The translations under genes and the position numbers were made by a program. A stretch of DNA of 39,797 nucleotides from Nonomuraea corallina (lineage in GTDB: Bacteria; Actinomycetota; Actinomycetes; Streptosporangiales; Streptosporangiaceae), in contig NZ_JAPNNL010000051.1 in assembly GCF_027620315.1 (NCBI RefSeq), positions 1-39,797 of the forward strand, in the 5' to 3' direction. Positions 7,430 through 17,358 of the stretch are shown piece by piece. Each line of letters opens with the position of its first letter. Within the stretch, counting starts at the first letter, position 1. A model generated the notes under the pieces. The model worked only from the letters and a program-made list of their open reading frames with translations. It was not told where the DNA came from and ran no database searches.

Positions 7430-8584
7430 ATGCGGCGGCCGGTCCAGCTCGTGATCATCCTCACGGTCTTCGTCGACCTGCTGGGGTTCACGGTGATCCT
7501 GCCGTCCCTGCCGTTCTTCGCCGCCGACCTCGGCGCGACGGGCGTCTGGTACGGGGTCACGGTGAGCGCCTACTCCGTGGCGCAGTTCCTGGCCGCGCCC
7601 CTGCTCGGGCGGCTCTCCGACCGGTACGGACGACGTCCGGTGCTGCTGATCGCCCTCGCCGGCTCGGCGCTGTCGCTGGCCATGTCCGGCGCGGCGACCT
7701 CCCTGGCCTGGCTGGTCACCGCCAGGGCGCTGGCCGGGGCCTTCGGCGGGAGCATCTCGGTCGCCCAGGCCTACCTGGCCGACGCCGTGCCGGAGGACCG
7801 GCGCACCGGCGCGATGGCGCGCCTGGGCATGGCCATCGGCGCGGCGTTCGTCGCGGGCCCCGCGCTGGGCGCGGCGCTGGCCCCCTGGGGGTTCCCGGCG
7901 TCGGCGTACGCGGCCGCGGCCCTGGCCGCAGCCAACCTGGTGGCGGCCTTCTTCCTGCTTCCCGAGCCGGGCCGGCGCGCGGAGGCCGCCGGCGGCGCCG
8001 GCGCGCGGAGCGGCGAGGTGCTGCTCCTGGCCGGGACGGGCTTCCTCACCATGGCGGCGTTCGTCGGCATGGAGACCACGCTGGCCTTCCTCGGCAGGGA
8101 CCGCTACGGCTGGGGTGCGGAGGCGATCGGCCTGGCCATGGCCGCGGCCGGGCTGTCCATGGTGGCCGTGCAGGCGGGGCCGGTGACGCTGCTGGCCAGG
8201 CGGTGGGGCGACGCCCGGGTGGCGGCGGCCGGGGCGGTGGTCATGGCGGCCTGCCTGCCCGTCGTCCCGGCGGGTCCGGCGTGGCTGTGCGTGCTGGCCG
8301 TGTGCGTGCTCTCGGCGGGCAACGGCCTGGTCACGCCGACCGTGGCGAGCCTGCTGGCCGCGGCGGGCCCGCCGGACCGGCGCGGCGCCCGGCTGGGGGC
8401 CGGCCAGTCGGCGAGCGCCTTCGCCAGGATCGCGGGGCCGGCGGGCGCGGGCGTGCTGTTCGACGTGGGGACCTCGGCGCCGTACGTGGCGGGGTCCGGA
8501 TTGGCGGGTCTGGCGGCGTTGACGGTGCTGGCGGCGCGCGACACGGTCACGGTTTCCCCTTCGGCCGATAGATCCATGGACTGA
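7430..8584 (+). CDS. MFS transporter (drug/sugar efflux type, 12 TM)
   Basis: 384 residues, typical 12-TM major facilitator. The start is followed by a hydrophobic first helix (IILTVFVDLLGFTVILPSL), and the loop 2-3 signature GRLSDRYGRRPVLL is intact; a second half begins near residue 195. The opening DLLGFTVILPSLPFF and its short length resemble the TetA/Bcr class of proton-driven exporters. ATG at 7430 is preferred over GTG at 7424 because GGAG lies six bases before it. It is transcribed away from the phosphatase operon and stands alone. Substrate unknown. Confidence 0.88.
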   Translation: MRRPVQLVIILTVFVDLLGFTVILPSLPFFAADLGATGVWYGVTVSAYSVAQFLAAPLLGRLSDRYGRRPVLLIALAGSALSLAMSGAATSLAWLVTARALAGAFGGSISVAQAYLADAVPEDRRTGAMARLGMAIGAAFVAGPALGAALAPWGFPASAYAAAALAAANLVAAFFLLPEPGRRAEAAGGAGARSGEVLLLAGTGFLTMAAFVGMETTLAFLGRDRYGWGAEAIGLAMAAAGLSMVAVQAGPVTLLARRWGDARVAAAGAVVMAACLPVVPAGPAWLCVLAVCVLSAGNGLVTPTVASLLAAAGPPDRRGARLGAGQSASAFARIAGPAGAGVLFDVGTSAPYVAGSGLAGLAALTVLAARDTVTVSPSADRSMD

Positions 8585-8855
8585 ATCCTCCGGGCGACGG
8601 TGGACTCGCGTCTCGCCGGTCACATCCGTACCACGGCCAGAATCTCGTTCAGGGGAATTCTTGTCATCGGGTGGATGAAGTTAGAAATACATCACCGTTC
8701 GAGTCTTGCCGTTCTGTGACCGTTTTCCGGGGCGCGCTATAAAGAACGGGTGTTGCAGGTCAAGGCGCGTTTTACGGATGTTTCTGCGGTGAATTGAGGG
8801 CATATAGCTGCTACCGTCCGAAAAAGACGGTTCGATCGATTCGGGGGAGGCAGAA
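8585..8855 (+). promoter_or_regulatory. Leader/promoter region of the Cys-rich peptide and ABC exporter
   Basis: 271 gene-free bases, distinctly more AT-rich than the surroundings. A TATAAA box lies at 8738-8743 with TGACCG 15 bases upstream (8717-8722) as a poor -35. A 6-bp hairpin ACCGTC-N7-GACGGT (8813-8831) and a palindromic TCGATCGA (8832-8839) stand immediately before the Shine-Dalgarno GGGGGAGG (8843-8850), five bases from the peptide ATG. The hairpin is placed where it could control access to the ribosome-binding site. No regulator gene is adjacent. Confidence 0.45.
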
Positions 8856-8960
8856 ATGGCTCTTACGAGTGGATGCGGAAGACGGCGCCGGTGCTGCTAC
8901 AGACGCAGGTACCGCTGTTGTCGCTGCTACTCCTGCTGCAACAGGTGGTGGGGGTGGTAA
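8856..8960 (+). CDS. 34-residue Cys/Arg/Trp-rich peptide or cysteine-codon leader ORF
   Basis: ATG-to-TAA frame of 34 codons with GGGGGAGG five bases before the ATG, the best ribosome-binding site in the neighbourhood. The product has eight Cys (7, 13, 14, 21, 22, 24, 27, 28; three CC pairs), ten Arg, three Tyr and a C-terminal WWGW; it has no acidic residue and no hydrophobic signal sequence. It precedes and slightly overlaps an ABC half-exporter. Two readings fit: a strongly cationic, disulfide- or metal-binding (possibly modified and exported) peptide, or a regulatory upstream ORF in which runs of Cys codons sense cysteinyl-tRNA, as known for poly-Cys leader ORFs in mycobacteria. About three quarters of third positions are G/C, lower than its neighbours. 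I do not recognise a family. Confidence 0.55.
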   Translation: MALTSGCGRRRRCCYRRRYRCCRCYSCCNRWWGW

Positions 8961-10762
8961 AGGAAAGTCGGGGGGGTCGGCGGGTCAACCGTCGGCTCCC
9001 CCTCCAGTTGGCCGACCGGAGCGAGCGCGGGCCGCTCGCGCCGACGGTCACGCTCCGCCGTACCTTCAGGGAGTTCTGGCCGGACACCCGCGGCATGCGC
9101 CGGTTCTTCGCGGCGGGTGTGGTGTTCGCGGTGCTGGCCGCCCTCTGCGAGGTGATCGCCATCCGGCTGTTCGGCCACATCACCGACGAGGTGCTCACCA
9201 CCCGCGACATGTCCGCCTTCTGGACGCCCGCGTCCGCGTGGCTGGGGCTGGCGGCCGTGGCGGGGGTGACGTCGATCGCCGGCACCTACGCGACGGCGGT
9301 CGGAGCCGAGCGGTTCCTGCTGCGCCTGCGCGACCGGGTGTTCGCGCACCTGCAGAAGCTGTCGCCGGACTTCGCGGAGAACCGCCGCCTGGGCGACCTG
9401 ATGGCCCGGCTTACCGACGACATCGAGGCCATCGAGGAGCTGATGGGCTCCGGGCTGGTCAAACTGGTGACCACGGCCGCGAGCGCGGTCTTCTTCGCCG
9501 GGGCGGCGTTCTTCATCCGCTGGGACCTGGCCCTGATCACGCTGGCGCTGTTCCCGGCGTTCCTCATCGCCTCGAAGGTTTTCGCGTCCCGGTTCAGGAC
9601 CGCCTCGGCCACCGAACGGGCCAGCAACGGCGACATGAACAGCGTCATCGAGGAAGGACTGGCCAACCAGGCCCTCGTGCACGCGTACAACCGCGAGGCG
9701 AGCGAGTCGCGGCGGCTGCACCGCGCCGGGCGCGGCTGGCTGCGCGCCAACCTGCGCCAGGCGTGGCTGGCGGGTGTGTACGGGCCGCTGATGCAGGTGC
9801 TGGAGACCGTCGGACTGATCGTCGTCCTCGGCGTGGGCGCCTGGGAGATCGCCACTGGGCGGCTCACGCTCGGCGGGCTGCTGGCCTTCGCCGCCTACCT
9901 GGCCATGCTCTACCCGGCCGTGCAGAGCCTCGGCGAGATCGCCCTCACCGTGTCGGAGGCGGCGGCGGGTTCGGACCGGGTCATCGAGGTGCTCAAGGTG
10001 CGGCCCGCGGTGACCGACCGGGAGGGCGCGACGCCGCTCCCCGGCCGCAGCCGCGGCGCGATCGCCTTCGACCACGTCACCTTCACCTATCCGGGCCGCA
10101 AGCGGCCGACGCTGGTGGACCTGTCGTTCACCGTCGAGCCGGGTGAGCTGGTGGCGTGCACCGGGCCGAGCGGCGCGGGCAAGTCGACGCTGGCCAAGCT
10201 GCTGCTGCGCTTCTACGACCCGAGTGGCGGCCGGGTGCTGCTGGACGGGATCGACCTGCGCGACCTGACCAGGGCGTCGGTCCGCGACAACATCACGATC
10301 CTGCACCAGGAGACGCTGCTGTTCTCGGGCTCGGTACGCGACAACATCGCCTACGGACGGCCGGACGCCTCGACAGAGGAGGTGATGGCGGCGGCCGAAC
10401 TGGCCGGCGTGCACGAGTTCGTCAAGACGCTCCCGCACGGCTACGACTCGCCGGTGGGCCAGCGCGGCAGGCTGCTGTCCGGCGGGCAGCGGCAGCGGGT
10501 GGCGATCGCCAGGGCGATCCTGCGCGACGCTCCGGTGCTGGTGCTGGACGAGCCCATGACGGGGCTGGACGAGGCCACCGTCGCCCGCGTGATGGAGCCG
10601 CTGCGGCGGCTGATGACGGGCCGCACCACCATCATGATCACGCACGACCTGCGGCACGTGCCGCGGGACGCCCGCGTGATCAACCTGGAGCCCGCCGCGC
10701 CGCCGCGCGCCCCGGTCAGGTTCAGGCGCTGGGCCTCGGGCGCCGAGTTCCTGACGCGCTGA
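8954..10762 (+). CDS. ABC exporter half-transporter (fused TMD-NBD)
   Basis: About 602 residues from GTG 8954. A six-helix exporter membrane domain occupies roughly residues 25-330 (first helix AAGVVFAVLAALCEVIAI), followed by an ATPase domain with Walker A GPSGAGKST (about 403-411), signature LSGGQRQR (about 507), Walker B VLVLDEP and the H-loop ITHD (about 562). Type: MsbA/LmrA-like, probably homodimeric. The start is uncertain: the frame is open from ATG 8873, inside the peptide frame and without a ribosome-binding site; GTG 8954 overlaps the peptide TAA and gives a normal family length, consistent with translational coupling; TTG 9008 is another option. Context suggests export of, or regulation by, the small Cys-rich peptide. 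Confidence 0.88.
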   Translation: MVKESRGGRRVNRRLPLQLADRSERGPLAPTVTLRRTFREFWPDTRGMRRFFAAGVVFAVLAALCEVIAIRLFGHITDEVLTTRDMSAFWTPASAWLGLAAVAGVTSIAGTYATAVGAERFLLRLRDRVFAHLQKLSPDFAENRRLGDLMARLTDDIEAIEELMGSGLVKLVTTAASAVFFAGAAFFIRWDLALITLALFPAFLIASKVFASRFRTASATERASNGDMNSVIEEGLANQALVHAYNREASESRRLHRAGRGWLRANLRQAWLAGVYGPLMQVLETVGLIVVLGVGAWEIATGRLTLGGLLAFAAYLAMLYPAVQSLGEIALTVSEAAAGSDRVIEVLKVRPAVTDREGATPLPGRSRGAIAFDHVTFTYPGRKRPTLVDLSFTVEPGELVACTGPSGAGKSTLAKLLLRFYDPSGGRVLLDGIDLRDLTRASVRDNITILHQETLLFSGSVRDNIAYGRPDASTEEVMAAAELAGVHEFVKTLPHGYDSPVGQRGRLLSGGQRQRVAIARAILRDAPVLVLDEPMTGLDEATVARVMEPLRRLMTGRTTIMITHDLRHVPRDARVINLEPAAPPRAPVRFRRWASGAEFLTR

Positions 10763-10782
10763 CGCCGGGCCCCCGACGTGAG

Positions 10783-10813
10783 AGGGCCGGCCCCGGATCG
10801 CGGGGCCGGCCCT
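10783..10813. terminator. Bidirectional hairpin terminator
   Basis: Perfect 12-bp stem AGGGCCGGCCCC / GGGGCCGGCCCT with a 7-base loop, between the convergent stops of the ABC exporter (10762) and the chitinase (10830). No T-tract on either side, which is common in actinomycetes. Confidence 0.8.
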
Positions 10814-10829
10814 GCCGGGAGGTGGGGGA

Positions 10830-12788
<1,959 letters not shown>

Positions 12789-12833
12789 GGTGCTCCGGCA
12801 TCCGGTTGGGGGGTGAACGGGGATGGGAGTCGC

Positions 12834-12857
12834 AGGAAACTATTAGTAAAGTTTCCT
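12834..12857. promoter_or_regulatory. Palindromic operator candidate upstream of the chitinase
   Basis: AGGAAAC-N10-GTTTCCT, with an inner ACTATTAGT palindrome (12839-12847), 46 bases before the chitinase ATG in an AT-rich island of the divergent chitinase/kinase spacer. The position suits a repressor or activator site overlapping the chitinase promoter. It does not resemble the DasR dre box. ROK-type sugar regulators are a possible reader; this is inference. No regulator adjoins. Confidence 0.55.
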
Positions 12858-12940
12858 TTAAATTGCTTCCGAACATAACCCCTCCCCGAGGCGGTCGTCA
12901 AGCACGGTCCCGGCACCCGGCCATCCGGCACAATCGAGAC

Positions 12941-14653
12941 ATGCCATCGATCAGCGGAGTCCGCCCCCTCCGCGCCAACGACCCCCGCGAGATCGCCGGC
13001 TACACCCTCAGCGGCCGCCTCGGCGAGGGCGGTCAGGGCACCGTGTTCCTGGCGGAGTCGGCCTCCGGTGAGCGGGTGGCGGTCAAGCTCCTGCACGCCG
13101 ACTTCGGCGACGACGCCGACGCCAGGCGCTACTTCCACCGAGAGCTGGCCGCGCTGCAACGGGTCGCGCCCTTCTGCACCGCCCGGGTGCTCGCCGCCGA
13201 CCCCGAGTCCGACCCGCCGTACGTGATCAGCGAGTACGTGCAGGGCCCGTCGCTGCAGGAGGCGGTGCGCGAGCGCGGCGTCCTGACCGGGACCGACCTC
13301 GACCGGCTGGCCGTGGCGACCGCGACCGCGCTGGGCGCCATCCACGCGGCGGGGATCGTGCACCGCGACTTCAAGCCCGGCAACGTGCTGCTGGCCGCCG
13401 ACGGGCCGCGGGTGATCGACTTCGGCATCGCGCGGCCGTTCGAGGGCACCGCCGCCCCGGCCAGCGGGATCGTCGGCACCCCCGCGTACATGGCTCCCGA
13501 GCAGTTGTCCGGGCATCCCGCGGGAGCGCCGCTCGACCTGTTCGCCTGGGCCTGCACGATCGCGTTCGCCGCCAACGGGCGGCCGCCGTTCGGCCAGGAG
13601 CCGATGCCGGCCGTCATCAACCGCATCCTCAACGGCACGCCGGACCTGGGGCGGCTGTCGGGACGGCTGTGCGACTTCGTGGCCGCCTGCCTGGCCAAGG
13701 ACCCGGCGCGGCGGCCGACGGCCGAGCAGGTGCTGCTCGGCCTGATGAACAGGAGCCAGGAGGCCATGCCGACGGCCAGGCCGGGCACGCTCCCGCCGCC
13801 GAGCGGCGCCCCCGTGCCGCTGCCCCCGCCCTCAGGGCCCCGGTCCGGCCCGCAGCCGGGCCCCCCGTCCGGCCCGCATTCCGGTCCCTCGTCCGGCCCG
13901 CAGTCCTACCCAGGGTCGGGGGGAACGTGGGAGTCCGCGTCGGTGCGGGCAGGGGCGCCCACCACGCAGCCGGGACGCCGCCGCGCGGGGATGGTCATCG
14001 GCGCGTCCCTCGTCGCCGGGGCCGTCGCGGTGGCCACCGTGGCCGTGACGCTCGCGCTCAACCTGGACCGCCCCACCGGCGACGCGACCTCCAGCTCGGC
14101 CCCGAGCGCGTCACGCACCCCGTCACCGGTGCGCGACCAGGTCGCCCGCTCGCCCCGGCTGGGCATCGAGGTCTGGCAGGGCGGCACGGCGAGCACCATG
14201 GCGTTCTCCGACCGCGACCGGGAGATCACCCGCGTCACGATGCAGGCGGAGCCGTTCGAGCTGCGCTTCCCCACCCTGGCCAAGGACACCGCCGCCCAGA
14301 TCTGCGCCTGGACCGACGACTCGGTCCTGCGCGTCGAGCAGGGCGCGAAGGTCGAGGACCACACCTGCTACGCCCCCGGCACCGGCATCGCCGACTACGA
14401 GCACGGGTCCGGCACCCTCTGGATGGACGAGCGGGCCCACAACCACCTGGTCGACACCCGGGTGGCCGAGCATTCGGACACCCAGGACAAGGTGCTGTTC
14501 TCCACGATCTCCCAGAACGGCGCCGCCACCCCCGTCGGGGAGTGGAAGGGCGAGATCTACCTCTCGTTCTTCGTCGACCGCGACGGCGACAAGCGGTTCG
14601 ACCTCACCGGCCCGGCCGAGTACGAGTATCTGGTGCTGGAGTTCCCCCGCTGA
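12941..14653 (+). CDS. Transmembrane Ser/Thr protein kinase (PknB-like, non-PASTA)
   Basis: 570 residues. The kinase domain begins at about 20 with GRLGEGGQGTVFL, then VAVKLLH (Lys49), the catalytic loop HRDFKPGN (about 145-152), DFG (about 163) and GTPAYMAPEQ. After the lobe come a Pro/Gly/Ser-rich linker (about 283-345), one membrane helix (MVIGASLVAGAVAVATVAVTL, near 350-370) and an extracellular domain of about 190 residues with two cysteines (QICAW, HTCYAPG) that I do not recognise and that lacks PASTA repeats. Likely a receptor-type kinase. The ATG at 12941 just precedes the conserved region; the ribosome-binding site is weak. It shares its 5' spacer with the divergent chitinase gene. 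Confidence 0.93.
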   Translation: MPSISGVRPLRANDPREIAGYTLSGRLGEGGQGTVFLAESASGERVAVKLLHADFGDDADARRYFHRELAALQRVAPFCTARVLAADPESDPPYVISEYVQGPSLQEAVRERGVLTGTDLDRLAVATATALGAIHAAGIVHRDFKPGNVLLAADGPRVIDFGIARPFEGTAAPASGIVGTPAYMAPEQLSGHPAGAPLDLFAWACTIAFAANGRPPFGQEPMPAVINRILNGTPDLGRLSGRLCDFVAACLAKDPARRPTAEQVLLGLMNRSQEAMPTARPGTLPPPSGAPVPLPPPSGPRSGPQPGPPSGPHSGPSSGPQSYPGSGGTWESASVRAGAPTTQPGRRRAGMVIGASLVAGAVAVATVAVTLALNLDRPTGDATSSSAPSASRTPSPVRDQVARSPRLGIEVWQGGTASTMAFSDRDREITRVTMQAEPFELRFPTLAKDTAAQICAWTDDSVLRVEQGAKVEDHTCYAPGTGIADYEHGSGTLWMDERAHNHLVDTRVAEHSDTQDKVLFSTISQNGAATPVGEWKGEIYLSFFVDRDGDKRFDLTGPAEYEYLVLEFPR

Positions 14654-14665
14654 CGGTCAGAGGCT

Positions 14666-15013
14666 TCAGGAGCGCTCGCGGCGGGCGCCGGTCGCGCCGA
14701 TGCCGCGGCGGGCGTAGAAGTCGTCCACCGCCGCCAGCATGCCGTCGATCGTCGCGGGCGCGTACCCGCCGTCCCGGAGATGGCGCTGGTAGCGGTGCGC
14801 CGCGCCGACGGCGGCGGCCATGTCGCCGAGCGGGTCACGGCCCAGCGCGCCCCGGGCCGACGCCTCCGCGGTCCACGTCAGGAAGGCGCGCACCCGGTTG
14901 AGGTAACGGGACTTGCTGGACTCGGCCAGCCGGGCGCCGGACAGCGCGGTGGCGTAGGCCGCGTACATCCCGTCGTAGGGCTGCGGCAGCGCGGCCCTGG
15001 ATCGTACGGTCAC
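14666..15013 (-). CDS. Stand-alone recombinase-type SAM-like DNA-binding domain protein
   Basis: 115 residues from GTG 15013, which has GGAGAG five bases upstream. The sequence resembles the N-terminal core-binding (SAM-like) domain of tyrosine recombinases: SKSRYLNRVRAFLTW, then YQRHLRDGGYAPATIDGMLAAVDDFYARRG. The catalytic domain with its Arg-His-Arg-Tyr residues is absent; the protein ends just where it should begin, at a stop 12 bases from the convergent kinase stop. It could be a remnant of an integrase or a small DNA-binding protein in its own right. The good ribosome-binding site and normal codon use argue that it is still expressed. Confidence 0.65.
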   Translation of the reverse strand: MTVRSRAALPQPYDGMYAAYATALSGARLAESSKSRYLNRVRAFLTWTAEASARGALGRDPLGDMAAAVGAAHRYQRHLRDGGYAPATIDGMLAAVDDFYARRGIGATGARRERS

Positions 15014-15150
15014 GGGATCTCTCCTGCTGTGCGAGGGGGTCTGCCAGCATGACAGCGGGCCGCGGCGTCCCGGGGTAGGGGCGGGAGTCACCGGCGGGAG
15101 GGACTTTGGCCCCTACAGCGCCGGCGGCCGCACCTGCTGCACTGGGCAGC

Positions 15151-16584
15151 ATGGGCAGGAGTGCGCAGGGCGACCCGCCCGTCCTCATCCAGGGCGGCAT
15201 GGGCGTGGGAGTGTCGGGATGGCGGCTGGCACGGACGGTGTCCAGGGCCGGGCAACTGGGCGTGGTGTCGGGGACGGCGCTGGACCTCACCCTGGCCCGG
15301 CGGCTGCAGCGGGGCGACCCCGGCGGCGACCTGCGCCGGGCGCTGGCCGCCTTCCCGGTGCCCGAGGTGGCCGGGCGGGTGCTGCGCCGCTACTTCGTGC
15401 CCGGCGGCATCCCCGAGGGGTCGCCGTACCGGCCCGTGCCCCGGCTGGGCCTGCGGCAGAGCCGCGCGCTGGACGAGCTGACCGTGGCGGCCAACTTCTG
15501 CGAGGTGTACCTGGCCAAGGAGGGGCACGACGGGCTGATCGGCGTCAACTACCTGGAGAAGATCCAGATGGCCACGCCCGCCGCCGTCTACGGCGCCATG
15601 CTGGCCGGGGTCGACTACGTCCTGGTCGGCGCCGGCATCCCGGCGGAGATCCCGCACCTGCTGGACGAACTGGCCGCGCACCGCCGGGGGGAGGTCGCCG
15701 TCACCGTGGCCGACGGCGACCGGCAGCCGGTGGCGGTCGAGCCGCGCCGGCTGTTCGGGCGGACGCTCCCGCCGCTGCCGCGGCCCCGGCTGCTCGCGAT
15801 CGTCTCCTCGCACGTGCTGGCCGCCTACCTGGCCCGCACGCCGCGCACCCGCCCCGACGGGTTCGTGCTGGAGTCGCCCGTCGCGGGCGGGCACAGCGCG
15901 CCGCCGCGCGGCCGGCTGACGCTCGACGAGCGGGGCGAGCCGGTGTACGGGCCGCGTGACGAGGTGGACATCGCCAAGGTGGCCGCGATCGGGCTGCCGT
16001 TCTGGCTCGCCGGAGGGTACGGCACCGCCGACGGCCTGGCCGCGGCGCTGGCCGCCGGCGCGAACGGCATCCAGGTCGGCTCGGCGTTCGCGCTCTGCCG
16101 CGAGTCGGGGCTCGACCCGGCGCTCAGGGACCGCCTGCTGCGGGAAGCCTGCGCCGGGACGCTCCGGGTGCGCAACGACCCGCTGGCCTCGCCGACCGGG
16201 TTCCCCTTCAAGGTCGCGGACGTGCCCGGCACGCTCGCCGACCCGGCGGTCTACGCCGACCGGCCGCGCCTGTGCGATCTGGGCTACCTGCGCACCCCGT
16301 ACGCGAAGGAGGACGGCGCGGTCGGCTACCGGTGCCCGGCGGAGCCGGTCGACGTCTACGTGCGCAAGGGCCGACCGGCCGAGGAGGCGGAGGACCGCCG
16401 CTGCCTGTGCAACGGGCTGCTCGCGGCCATCGGGCTCGGCCAGCACCGCCCCGACGGCTACGCCGAGCCGCCCCTGCTCACCCTCGGCCAGGACGTCGGC
16501 TTCCTGGCCGAGCTGCCGGAGGACCACTCGGCGACCGACGTGATCGAGTACATCCTGACGGGAGCCCGGGTGCGGACCGCCTAG
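15151..16584 (+). CDS. Nitronate monooxygenase-family flavoprotein (NPD/FabK-like)
   Basis: About 477 residues of the FMN-binding TIM-barrel family that includes 2-nitropropane dioxygenase and FabK. Typical pieces: N-terminal IQGGMGVGVSG, the loop VLESPVAGGHSAPP with the active-site His, and the phosphate-binding stretch LAGGYGTADGLAAALAAGANGIQVGSAF. It is longer than the usual 320-370 residues; the extra C-terminal part contains a Cys-containing segment (RCLCNGLLAAIGLGQ) seen in long actinobacterial members. Natural substrate uncertain (alkyl nitronate or an acyl-thioester-linked enoate). The ATG at 15151 opens directly onto the conserved IQGG motif; the frame is open further upstream. Confidence 0.85.
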   Translation: MGRSAQGDPPVLIQGGMGVGVSGWRLARTVSRAGQLGVVSGTALDLTLARRLQRGDPGGDLRRALAAFPVPEVAGRVLRRYFVPGGIPEGSPYRPVPRLGLRQSRALDELTVAANFCEVYLAKEGHDGLIGVNYLEKIQMATPAAVYGAMLAGVDYVLVGAGIPAEIPHLLDELAAHRRGEVAVTVADGDRQPVAVEPRRLFGRTLPPLPRPRLLAIVSSHVLAAYLARTPRTRPDGFVLESPVAGGHSAPPRGRLTLDERGEPVYGPRDEVDIAKVAAIGLPFWLAGGYGTADGLAAALAAGANGIQVGSAFALCRESGLDPALRDRLLREACAGTLRVRNDPLASPTGFPFKVADVPGTLADPAVYADRPRLCDLGYLRTPYAKEDGAVGYRCPAEPVDVYVRKGRPAEEAEDRRCLCNGLLAAIGLGQHRPDGYAEPPLLTLGQDVGFLAELPEDHSATDVIEYILTGARVRTA

Positions 16585-16603
16585 CCTGCGGGCCGCGCGC
16601 GGG

Positions 16604-17323
16604 TCAGATCGGTCGCCACATGCCGATGCGGCTCGGCACCCCGGGGGAGGCGTGCACCAGCGGGTCGTGCCCGGCGTCGGGCAGGCCCGCCGAGTCCAGC
16701 AGCGTCTGGTCCAGCTCCAGCAGGTCGGCGCGGTGCAGCGGCCAGGGCGGGTGCTCCACCTCCGCCGTCACGGTACGGCCCGCGACCTGCGAGAACAGGC
16801 GGAACCTGGCCGTCAGGAAGTGCGCGAGCCCGTCCCGTTCCCGCTCCGTCAGCACCAGGCCGACCTTGGACTCGGCGTGGCAGCGGGCGCCGCGCGGCCC
16901 CGGCCAGATCCGGCGGCTCCGGTAGCGCCAGTGACCGGCGTCGATGCGTACCGACATGTCGGACCAGTGGTAGGGCAGCCAGTAGCCCGCCCGCCCGCCG
17001 AGCATGGCGGGCAGCCGGCCGGCGTCGAGCGAGAAGAACCAGATCCCCGAGCGCCCCCGCCCGTCGCGCACGTAGGTGCGCAGGTTCGTCTCCGGGAACC
17101 TCGACACCCACGGCAACCGGGGCAGGCCCGGCGCGCGCACGTCCTCCATGAGGAACGGGGTCATCCCCACCCACGCGGTCCCGTCGAACGTCTCGACCGT
17201 GAACTGCGGGGGCACCAGGGCCTGGACCGTCTCGGCGGGGTAGCGCCAGTGCAGGAACGTCATGTTCGACCAGCGCTGGTACATCACCGGCCGGGCGACC
17301 CGGGGTGAGGGCGGGGCTCTCAT
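16604..17323 (-). CDS. YqjF/DUF2071 family protein
   Basis: 239 residues with the family's layout: WSNMTFLHWRYPAETVQALVPPQFTVETFDGTAWVGMTPF near the N-terminus, then NLRTYVRDGRGRSGIWFFSLDA and a middle region with YHWSDM. Length and order fit the DUF2071 (YqjF) family, predicted to be related to acetoacetate decarboxylase-like folds. No function is established. Convergent with the nitronate monooxygenase gene, 19 bases between stops. Confidence 0.85.
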   Translation of the reverse strand: MRAPPSPRVARPVMYQRWSNMTFLHWRYPAETVQALVPPQFTVETFDGTAWVGMTPFLMEDVRAPGLPRLPWVSRFPETNLRTYVRDGRGRSGIWFFSLDAGRLPAMLGGRAGYWLPYHWSDMSVRIDAGHWRYRSRRIWPGPRGARCHAESKVGLVLTERERDGLAHFLTARFRLFSQVAGRTVTAEVEHPPWPLHRADLLELDQTLLDSAGLPDAGHDPLVHASPGVPSRIGMWRPI

Positions 17324-17358
17324 GCCCCGTCCCTACCCGCACCGGCGCCGATATGCGA

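Noticed and set aside
8873..8953. ATG 8873 as the ABC exporter start
   Set aside because: No Shine-Dalgarno precedes it, and it adds a Leu-rich stretch that is just the Cys-codon run read in another frame. It cannot be excluded entirely.
8794..10146. Alternative plus-strand frame over the ABC exporter beginning before the Cys-rich ORF
   Set aside because: Third positions are AT-rich at its start, it has no RBS and no domain, and it runs in a shadow frame of the exporter.
12789..12940. DasR (dre) box upstream of the chitinase
   Set aside because: No sequence close to the ACTGGTCTAGACCACT type is present; the visible palindrome is of a different kind.
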